DNA from: JBBRMG01 sp038230955
GTDB lineage: Bacteria > Patescibacteriota > Doudnabacteria > UBA920
Assembly: GCA_038230955.1 (NCBI GenBank)
Contig: JBBRMG010000017.1
Location: 1 to 23,635 of the forward strand
Reading direction: 5' to 3'
Length of the DNA stretch: 23,635 bases
Shown here: positions 15,638 to 20,025 of the stretch, one piece after another
Layout of the letters: each line of letters opens with the position of its first letter
Numbering within the stretch: position 1 is the first letter of the stretch
Notes under the pieces: model-generated
What the model saw: the letters and a program-made list of their open reading frames with translations, nothing else
Databases searched by the model: none
Told to the model about the DNA's origin: nothing
Program-made: the position numbers and the translations under genes

Positions 15638-15666
15638 AGAATATACCTACACCTACAGTTTGTCAA
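15638..15666 (-). promoter_or_regulatory. Promoter of the 369-aa gene leader
   Basis: TTGACA (15666-15661) and TATTCT (15643-15638) are 17 bp apart on the minus strand. The start is expected near 15631, two bases ahead of the leader ORF, giving a leader of about 180 nt before the main gene. Confidence 0.8.
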
Positions 15667-15672
15667 TAAATA

Positions 15673-15701
15673 TAGTCAGTATGATGTTTTTCTGCTAATA
15701 T
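15673..15701 (+). promoter_or_regulatory. Candidate lemA-htpX promoter
   Basis: An extended -10, TG-C-TAATAT (TG at 15693, hexamer 15696-15701), lies 17 bp after TAGTCA (15673-15678), which matches TTGACA at four positions. Start near 15708 gives a leader of about 19 nt without an SD. It lies back to back with the promoter of the 369-aa gene, 6 bp apart. Confidence 0.5.
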
Positions 15702-15726
15702 TAAAGTATTATTAAACAACAAACAC

Positions 15727-16287
15727 ATGCCCTTAATTTTCCTCATAATTTTAGCTGTAATAGTGGTGATAATCATCTTTTTGTACAACTCCCTCATTCG
15801 TTCTCGCAATCAGGTCGACGAAGCCTGGAGCGATATTGAAGTGCAGTTAAAACGCCGCTATGACCTTATCCCCAACTTAGTCGAAACCGTGAAAGGTTAT
15901 GCTAAGCAAGAATCCAGCGTCTTACAAAATGTTACTGAAGCCCGAACCAAAGCTATGAACGCTGGCAGTTCCACTAACTTAGGCGACAAGTTGAAAGATG
16001 AAAACCAATTATCGGGCACGCTTAAAAGCTTATTTGCCGTAGCCGAAGCTTACCCCGACCTAAAGTCTAATCAAAACTTCATGCAAATGCAGTCCGATTT
16101 AACAGACACCGAAGATAAAATTCAAGCGTCTCGCCGGTTCTATAACAGCACGGTGCGCGACTACAACACTAAATTACAAGTGTTCCCCACCAATATTTTT
16201 GCTTCTATGCTGCACTTCGTTGTAAAACCATTTTTTGGCATTGACGAAAACGGCCCCGAAGCTCAACCAGTTAATGTGAAGTTCTAA
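15727..16287 (+). CDS. lemA: LemA family protein
   Basis: A 186-residue LemA family member. One N-terminal membrane helix (residues 2-20) is followed by the family core: NSLIRSRNQVDEAWSDIEVQ, LKRRYDLIPNLVETVKGYA, then LKSNQNFMQMQSDLTDTEDKI and RRFYNSTVRDYNTKLQVFPTN. The fold is an elongated helical bundle with the N-terminus outside. The molecular role is not established; it is often encoded next to HtpX and is thought to work in envelope quality control. It has no SD, and htpX follows after 22 bp. Confidence 0.95.
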   Translation: MPLIFLIILAVIVVIIIFLYNSLIRSRNQVDEAWSDIEVQLKRRYDLIPNLVETVKGYAKQESSVLQNVTEARTKAMNAGSSTNLGDKLKDENQLSGTLKSLFAVAEAYPDLKSNQNFMQMQSDLTDTEDKIQASRRFYNSTVRDYNTKLQVFPTNIFASMLHFVVKPFFGIDENGPEAQPVNVKF

Positions 16288-16309
16288 CCATAGCACTTGC
16301 TCAATCGCT

Positions 16310-17206
16310 ATGATGACCTATACCGAAATATCTCGCAATAAATTTCAGTCTATCTTTTTGATATTCATTTTTCTGCTGGTCATTATCGCTTTAGGTTATG
16401 TTTTTTCTCGGGCCTACAACGCACCAGGGTTGTTGCTAATTGCTGTTGCTTTCAGTTCTGTCTCGGCACTGGTGTCATATTTTTTTTCTGACCGCATTAC
16501 TTTAGCCATGTCCCATGCCGTTCCGGTAGACCGACAAAGCAACCCCGACTTGTACCGATTAGTGGAAAATTTAACAATTGCTGCTGGCTTACCTGTTCCC
16601 CGTATCTACATTATTGATGATACGGCGATGAACGCATTTGCCACCGGACGCGACCCCAAGCATGCGGTAATCTGTTATACCAGCGGTATTTTGCAACGAA
16701 TGAGTAAAACTGAGCTAGAAGGAGTCACTGCCCATGAATTATCACACGTCGGCAATTACGATATTCGCTTTATGACTTTAGTGGTGGTTCTCGTTGGCAT
16801 TATCACATTGCTCGGCGACTGGTTACTTCGTATGTCCATATTTGGTGGTCGCAGTCGCGATCGGGACAACAGTAATCAGATTTTTGTTATCGCTGGGTTT
16901 GTCTTAGCTATTCTGTCGCCCATTATTGCTTTGCTCATTCAGCTGGCAGTGAGTCGCAAACGAGAATATTTGGCAGACGCTTCCGGCGCTCTACTTACTC
17001 GTTACCCAGAAGGATTAGCTTCTGCTCTAGAAAAACTACAAAAAGATGAAGAACCACTGGAAGAAGCCAACAAAGCCACGGCTCATCTATATATAGTGAA
17101 CCCACTAAAAGGGCAAGGTAGCGCAGTCGGTTGGTTTGCTAGTTTGTTTAATACTCATCCCCCTATTGAGGATCGCATTAAGCGCTTACGCGAAATGAAT
17201 TTGTAG
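16310..17206 (+). CDS. htpX: Zinc metalloprotease HtpX
   Basis: This membrane-embedded M48 protease degrades misfolded membrane proteins. The zinc motif HELSH is at residues 142-146, and the third ligand Glu lies in the later KREYLADASGA segment. Two hydrophobic helices are at roughly 15-32 and 38-60, and two more lie at about 150-175 and 190-213. The C-terminus carries the usual LFNTHPPIEDRIKRLREM motif. Length (298) is normal. It forms a lemA-htpX operon, a common pairing; no terminator is obvious after it. Confidence 0.96.
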   Translation: MMTYTEISRNKFQSIFLIFIFLLVIIALGYVFSRAYNAPGLLLIAVAFSSVSALVSYFFSDRITLAMSHAVPVDRQSNPDLYRLVENLTIAAGLPVPRIYIIDDTAMNAFATGRDPKHAVICYTSGILQRMSKTELEGVTAHELSHVGNYDIRFMTLVVVLVGIITLLGDWLLRMSIFGGRSRDRDNSNQIFVIAGFVLAILSPIIALLIQLAVSRKREYLADASGALLTRYPEGLASALEKLQKDEEPLEEANKATAHLYIVNPLKGQGSAVGWFASLFNTHPPIEDRIKRLREMNL

Positions 17207-17244
17207 ATTGAATGGGTAATAAACCCCTCAACTGTGTGCACTCT

Positions 17245-17259
17245 ATCACTAGCAGTGAT
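17245..17259 (+). promoter_or_regulatory. Possible operator palindrome upstream of the coiled-coil gene
   Basis: A perfect inverted repeat ATCACT-AGC-AGTGAT lies 10 bp ahead of the TTGACA of the next promoter. A CTCTA/TAGAG pair flanks it. No T run follows, so it is not a terminator. It could be a regulator binding site; the regulator is unknown. Confidence 0.35.
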
Positions 17260-17269
17260 TCAATAGAGC

Positions 17270-17298
17270 TTGACAAAACTGTCTGAATGCATCATAAT
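17270..17298 (+). promoter_or_regulatory. Promoter of the coiled-coil membrane protein gene
   Basis: A perfect TTGACA (17270-17275) and CATAAT (17293-17298) are 17 bp apart. The predicted start near 17305 leaves about 70 nt of leader before the ATG at 17374. The leader contains an A/T-rich stem-loop (AAATGA/TCATTT outer, TTTCT/AGAAA inner) between 17305 and 17342. Confidence 0.75.
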
Positions 17299-17306
17299 CG
17301 TATGAA

Positions 17307-17387
17307 ATGAGCTTTCTTTTTTTAGAAAGATATAGTTCATTTATTTTGAAAATATTTAGGAGGAAACCAGGTAATGGGATTAATTAA
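17307..17387 (+). CDS. Possible leader ORF, 26 aa, overlapping the next gene start
   Basis: An ATG about 2 nt after the predicted transcription start opens a 26-codon frame (begins MSFLFLERYSSFILKIF) that crosses the AGGAGG site and ends with TAA inside the next gene. The placement copies the two attenuator leaders on the minus strand, but there is no convincing terminator here. If translated, it would couple to or block initiation at 17374. It may be a chance ORF. Confidence 0.3.
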   Translation: MSFLFLERYSSFILKIFRRKPGNGIN

Positions 17388-17988
17388 TGCCCTTCGAGCT
17401 AGACTCGAAGTTGAAAAGACACGTGCGTCTATCCCTCAACAACGTTACGAACTTAACCAACAATTAAACGGCGAACAACGCCATTTGCAAAGGGCTAAGG
17501 AATGGGCCGGCAAGAACCAACAGCTGGAACAATTCCATTTGACCGCGGCGGAAGAACTGAGAGCGATGGAGCAAAAGCATGCGCTAGAGGAAGCGGGACT
17601 GCTTACTCTACAAACAGAACTCCAGCGTGCCGCCGACACTGCAATGGCAGAAAAGCAAGAGGCCTTATTCCAAGCAGCTATGGATAGAGGATATCCAGCG
17701 TGGCTGTCAGCATGGCGACTGTTAAAAACACTGCCCAAATTTATAGGCAGGTGGTTAACATTCATATTGCGAATTCCCCTCAATATGTTCAGATTTGTCT
17801 TAAACATATTCTGGGAAATTCATCCAACCAAGTTCTGGTTATCGGGAGTAGTCATTTTATTGATAGGCTCAATAGCGTGGGTTGTGGTAAGCGACCTCAG
17901 CAATCAAATGGCTTTTGTCTGCTTTAGCATGCATTGGGGTGTTAGTATATGTGGCGGTGGTTCACTGGAGCACGGACAATTGGTTTAA
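17374..17988 (+). CDS. Coiled-coil membrane protein, N-terminal part (frameshifted gene)
   Basis: Not recognised. The start is well supported by AGGAGG 10 nt ahead of the ATG. Residues 10-105 are polar, rich in Glu/Gln/Ala/Leu and likely coiled coil (QLNGEQRHLQRAKEW to QRAADTAMAEKQEALFQ). A basic hydrophobic segment follows, and a clear membrane helix (FWLSGVVILLIGSIAWVVV) lies near 153-173. After about residue 179 the frame loses sense (tail CFSMHWGVSICGGGSLEHGQLV), while the +1 frame continues with two more membrane helices and a folded-looking domain. I read 17374-18544 as one gene of about 388 residues interrupted by a +1 shift between 17891 and 17985, most simply at TTTT (17913-17916). 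Confidence 0.65.
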   Translation: MGLINALRARLEVEKTRASIPQQRYELNQQLNGEQRHLQRAKEWAGKNQQLEQFHLTAAEELRAMEQKHALEEAGLLTLQTELQRAADTAMAEKQEALFQAAMDRGYPAWLSAWRLLKTLPKFIGRWLTFILRIPLNMFRFVLNIFWEIHPTKFWLSGVVILLIGSIAWVVVSDLSNQMAFVCFSMHWGVSICGGGSLEHGQLV

Positions 17989-18544
17989 TTCAATAACCGG
18001 CAAAATAAGGAGCGTAGCCTACGCCTTATCTCTAATATTTTGCATCGCTTGGGTTTACGGGGAAGTATTTTGGTTTAGTGCAGCTCCTACACATCCTATT
18101 TATGGCGTTGAGAAGACTAGCGAACCAACCGTGGTAAGCATAGGCACATCAAACGACTATTTTATAGATCCTACTCCTTTCCGCACTTTAAACACACGTT
18201 GGTACGATAGTACTGCACAAGCGCAGTGGGAAATAAGAATAAAACTATACGATACCTTGCCCGGAAAACTGTACATCCGTTCCAATAGAGTTATTCACCT
18301 TGAAAACCTTGCTCAGTATGGGTTACTAAAAACCCAGAACGAGTACGACTACGACGTGCGGCAAAAAGGCGGGCAAAGCATTAACGACGCTTTTGGTGTG
18401 ACCGAAACTATGGACCGCAAAGCCTACCAGGACCTCGCCCGCCAAATCGACAAAACGTCTAACGAAGTGTTCTTTCTGACGAACACAGAAATTAGTTTTA
18501 TACCCGCGGGTGAAGGCAGCGCTAGAGTACAACTTGCTCCTTAA
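17915..18544 (+). CDS. Membrane protein with extracytoplasmic domain, C-terminal part (frameshifted gene)
   Basis: This frame is open from 17891 (after a TAA at 17888-17890) and overlaps the end of the previous ORF. The only nearby start is a TTG at 17915 without an SD; the first ATG is far inside (MDRKAY). It encodes two membrane helices (LSALACIGVLVYVAVVHW and VAYALSLIFCIAWVYGEVFWF), then about 145 polar residues (from SAAPTHPIYGVEK to the end) likely outside the membrane. The domain is unrecognised. Lack of a start signal and continuity of membrane topology argue that it is the second half of the 17374 gene. A real indel, a sequencing error or programmed frameshifting are all possible. Confidence 0.6.
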   Translation: MSALACIGVLVYVAVVHWSTDNWFNSITGKIRSVAYALSLIFCIAWVYGEVFWFSAAPTHPIYGVEKTSEPTVVSIGTSNDYFIDPTPFRTLNTRWYDSTAQAQWEIRIKLYDTLPGKLYIRSNRVIHLENLAQYGLLKTQNEYDYDVRQKGGQSINDAFGVTETMDRKAYQDLARQIDKTSNEVFFLTNTEISFIPAGEGSARVQLAP

Positions 18545-18570
18545 TTTCTAATTACCTGGGATTCTTCTTT

Positions 18571-18605
18571 GACGACTTGTGCTTTGTGCAAGTCGTCGTT
18601 TTTTT
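18571..18605 (+). terminator. Strong intrinsic terminator after the frameshifted gene
   Basis: A perfect 9-bp stem (GACGACTTG at 18571-18579 with CAAGTCGTC at 18589-18597, 9-nt loop) is followed by G and seven T. It lies 26 bp after the stop at 18544 on the same strand. Confidence 0.92.
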
Positions 18606-18675
18606 ATCCCGTATTGCTTCAATATAATAAATGACGATTGGATGATAGATTTTAGAAAGAATTTATAAAATACTC

Positions 18676-18704
18676 TTGACTGAGCCGGCATTAAGCCCGA
18701 TAAT
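18676..18704 (+). promoter_or_regulatory. Promoter of the putative antisense RNA
   Basis: TTGACT (18676-18681) and GATAAT (18699-18704) have exactly 17 bp between them. Transcription should start near 18711, heading into the 3' end of the mazF-type gene. No plus-strand protein gene follows. Confidence 0.6.
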
Positions 18705-18710
18705 ATAGTG

Positions 18711-18835
18711 ACGATATGTGATTCGATATCGACTTTGTCCCAACATGAAGGTTGCAAACTTCGGGACCGTCTCTGTTCAAAAATTTTGAACAGCAGTAAC
18801 AAGTATATTAGAGTATCTTCTGAGATACTTTTTTA
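18711..18835 (+). ncRNA. Putative small RNA antisense to the 3' end of the MazF-type toxin gene
   Basis: Between a good promoter and an intrinsic terminator (AGTATCT at 18812-18818, TCTG loop, AGATACT at 18823-18829, then a T run to 18834) lies about 125 nt without a sensible ORF but with several hairpins. These are CGATAT/ATATCG near 18712-18731, GTCCC/GGGAC with inner GAAG/CTTC near 18737-18767, and a near-perfect CTGTTCAAAA/TTTTGAACAG palindrome near 18773-18793. The last third is antisense to the final codons of the toxin gene (stop at 18777-18779), and the rest is antisense to its 3' untranslated region. Expression is inferred. A known RNA family was not recognised. Confidence 0.5.
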
Positions 18836-19193
18836 TTTGGCGAAAATGCTCGGCCTTCACTGTGCCCTTACGATGCACCAAACGTCTGGAATCAATCAAC
18901 CTTAGTTGGCTTAGCAAAATCGTGCTGATTCGGCCTGGACTTAAAGGTAATTGAATCGTCCCCACATAAAAACGCATAGTACTAGTCATGGGTGCTATCC
19001 ACAACAATCGACTGTTGAATTTTTTTATTACGATTACAGGACGAGAAAAATTTGCACCTTTGCCATCCTGTTCAGATCCTACATTCAGACCGAGGGCGCA
19101 GTGCCAAATTTCACCTGGATAAAAGAATGGGCTATGCGTTTCGGCATTAAGTTGTTTCTTTGACCTATTCCATATATTAAAAGGTTTGTCCAT
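18777..19193 (-). CDS. Solitary MazF/PemK family toxin (endoribonuclease-like)
   Basis: A 138-residue MazF/PemK-fold protein. The family core begins at YPGEIWHCALGLNVGSEQ (residues 25-42), followed by GKGANFSRPVIVIKKFN, with Arg51-Pro52, and LLWIAPMTST with Thr70; these correspond to the strands and catalytic region of MazF RNases that cut single-stranded mRNA at short motifs. LSQLRLIDSRRL follows near 100. An N-terminal extension (KPFNIWNRSKKQLN) is present, which I associate with solitary homologues in CPR genomes. No antitoxin gene adjoins it: recX lies 34 bp upstream, and downstream is only the antisense RNA. The ATG lies six bases after TGTTATGCT, a possible leaderless promoter. Activity is not proven by sequence. 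Confidence 0.82.
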   Translation of the reverse strand: MDKPFNIWNRSKKQLNAETHSPFFYPGEIWHCALGLNVGSEQDGKGANFSRPVIVIKKFNSRLLWIAPMTSTMRFYVGTIQLPLSPGRISTILLSQLRLIDSRRLVHRKGTVKAEHFRQIKKYLRRYSNILVTAVQNF

Positions 19194-19199
19194 CCACAG

Positions 19200-19208
19200 A
19201 GCATAACA
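19200..19208 (-). promoter_or_regulatory. Possible leaderless promoter of the MazF-type gene
   Basis: TGTTATGCT at 19208-19200 on the minus strand is six bases before the ATG at 19193, repeating the TGnTAnnnT-N6-ATG geometry at gatC and the cupredoxin gene. The hexamer matches TATAAT at only four positions, and co-transcription from recX is also possible. Confidence 0.35.
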
Positions 19209-19227
19209 AATCCAATATCATATAAAG

Positions 19228-19713
19228 TTAAAATATCAACTTACTCACAACATCTATTCTAAACCCTCTAGTCTGTAGTTTGCGGGCCAGCTTTTGTTTG
19301 TCTTCTTGGGTAAATTCTTTTTTTGGTGTCTCGCCCATTACGGACTTCAAAAATTTCTTGGCAATTTTCGTCTCATCTTCAATAGTGAAAAACTCATCCA
19401 ACTTCTGTTCAATCATAACTTGGGTCAATCGGCGCTCCATCATCTTCTTTTTGGCCATATAAAAACCGTAATATTTGTAGTTCTTAATGCTCTCTATATA
19501 ATTGACAGCATAACGGTCATCATCTACTAACCGCTCCTTAATAAGCGCTTCTATAGTATGATCGATAACTTCGGCTGTATACCCGCGCTCCTGCATTTTT
19601 TGACGCAATTCCCCCTCTGTCCGAAATCGCAGATTCAGCAAAAACAACACATAATTATAAGCATGTTCTGGGGATTCCGGCTGTTTGGTTTTGCTCGGGT
19701 TTTTAAATGGCAT
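19228..19713 (-). CDS. recX: Regulatory protein RecX
   Basis: A 161-residue RecX, which binds RecA filaments and limits strand exchange. It consists of repeated three-helix units: AYNYVLFLLNLRFRTEGELRQKMQERGYTAEVIDHTIEALIKERLVDDDRYAVNYIES shows the typical YALRLLxxRxRSxxELRxKL...GxxxxxxxxxxxxLxxxxLLDDxxFA pattern, and the C-terminal repeat (KLARKLQTRGFRIDVVSKLI) is complete. There is no SD. RecA is not in the window. Its likely promoter lies at 19772-19780, leaving a leader of about 50 nt. Confidence 0.9.
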   Translation of the reverse strand: MPFKNPSKTKQPESPEHAYNYVLFLLNLRFRTEGELRQKMQERGYTAEVIDHTIEALIKERLVDDDRYAVNYIESIKNYKYYGFYMAKKKMMERRLTQVMIEQKLDEFFTIEDETKIAKKFLKSVMGETPKKEFTQEDKQKLARKLQTRGFRIDVVSKLIF

Positions 19714-19771
19714 TTTTTAGGCGAAATGGATAAAATCTTTAACTTATAATCATCATCAGTTCTATATACTA

Positions 19772-19780
19772 ATTATATCA
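19772..19780 (-). promoter_or_regulatory. Extended -10 promoter facing recX
   Basis: TGATATAAT occupies 19780-19772 on the minus strand; start near 19765. It abuts the outer edge of the long inverted repeat and mirrors the clpC -10 on the other side (both read TATAATTAG). Confidence 0.55.
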
Positions 19781-19781
19781 G

Positions 19782-19923
19782 AGGGTTTGGGGGCATCAGT
19801 ATTGAGAGACTATAGTGCTGGGGTAGTTATCTCAGCTCAAGGTCCTCGTCGTAAAACTCCTGCGGATTTCGCTTGCAACAACTACCCCAGCATTATAGTA
19901 CAGTTACTGATACCCCAAACCCT
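19782..19923. repeat. Long nested inverted repeat between recX and clpC
   Basis: Two pairs of arms nest in this 142-bp stretch. The outer arms at 19782-19801 and 19904-19923 pair over 20 bases with a 1-2 base slip (AGGGTTTGGGG...ATCAGTA). The inner arms at 19809-19828 and 19880-19899 pair over 20 bases with one G/A difference (ACTATA-TGCTGGGGTAGTT). Spacers between them are 7 and 4 bases, and the central loop is 51 bases (19829-19879). The repeat sits in the divergent recX/clpC promoter region. It may be a MITE-like insertion, a cruciform or a structured RNA; no transposase or coding content is seen, and I recognise no RNA family. Confidence 0.85.
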
Positions 19924-19932
19924 TGACAGATA

Positions 19933-19941
19933 TGTTATAAT
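19933..19941 (+). promoter_or_regulatory. clpC promoter (extended -10)
   Basis: TGTTATAAT at 19933-19941 is a perfect extended -10; start near 19948. A TTGACA at 19923-19928 is too close (7 bp) to serve as its -35. The CIRCE element follows 9 bp downstream of the -10. Confidence 0.65.
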
Positions 19942-19950
19942 TAGTGTACA

Positions 19951-19977
19951 TTAGCAGTCTAAGAGTTAGAGTGCTAA
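19951..19977 (+). promoter_or_regulatory. CIRCE operator (HrcA-binding site) controlling clpC
   Basis: TTAGCAGTC-N9-GAGTGCTAA matches the CIRCE consensus TTAGCACTC-N9-GAGTGCTAA at 17 of 18 arm positions with the exact 9-bp spacer. It starts about 3 bp after the predicted start of transcription, where a bound HrcA repressor would block clpC until heat stress. HrcA itself is not in the window. Confidence 0.92.
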
Positions 19978-19978
19978 C

Positions 19979-20005
19979 AAGTTCACCCAATTTGGAAATG
20001 AACTT
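19979..20005 (+). promoter_or_regulatory. Stem-loop in the clpC leader
   Basis: AAGTTCA (19979-19985) and TGAACTT (19999-20005) form a perfect 7-bp stem just after the CIRCE element, 20 bp before the ATG. No T run follows. It could stabilise the mRNA or affect initiation. Confidence 0.4.
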
Positions 20006-20025
20006 TAGAAAGCCAAATCAAAGAT

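Noticed and set aside
18708..18905. 65-codon plus-strand frame starting GTG after the antisense RNA promoter
   Set aside because: It runs through the intrinsic terminator at 18812-18834 and overlaps the toxin gene; composition is not protein-like.
19829..19879. Possible tmRNA-like tag frame in the loop of the inverted repeat
   Set aside because: A short minus-strand frame ends FYDEDLELR, but it lacks the usual hydrophobic Ala-Ala end, and no tRNA-like acceptor domain is nearby.
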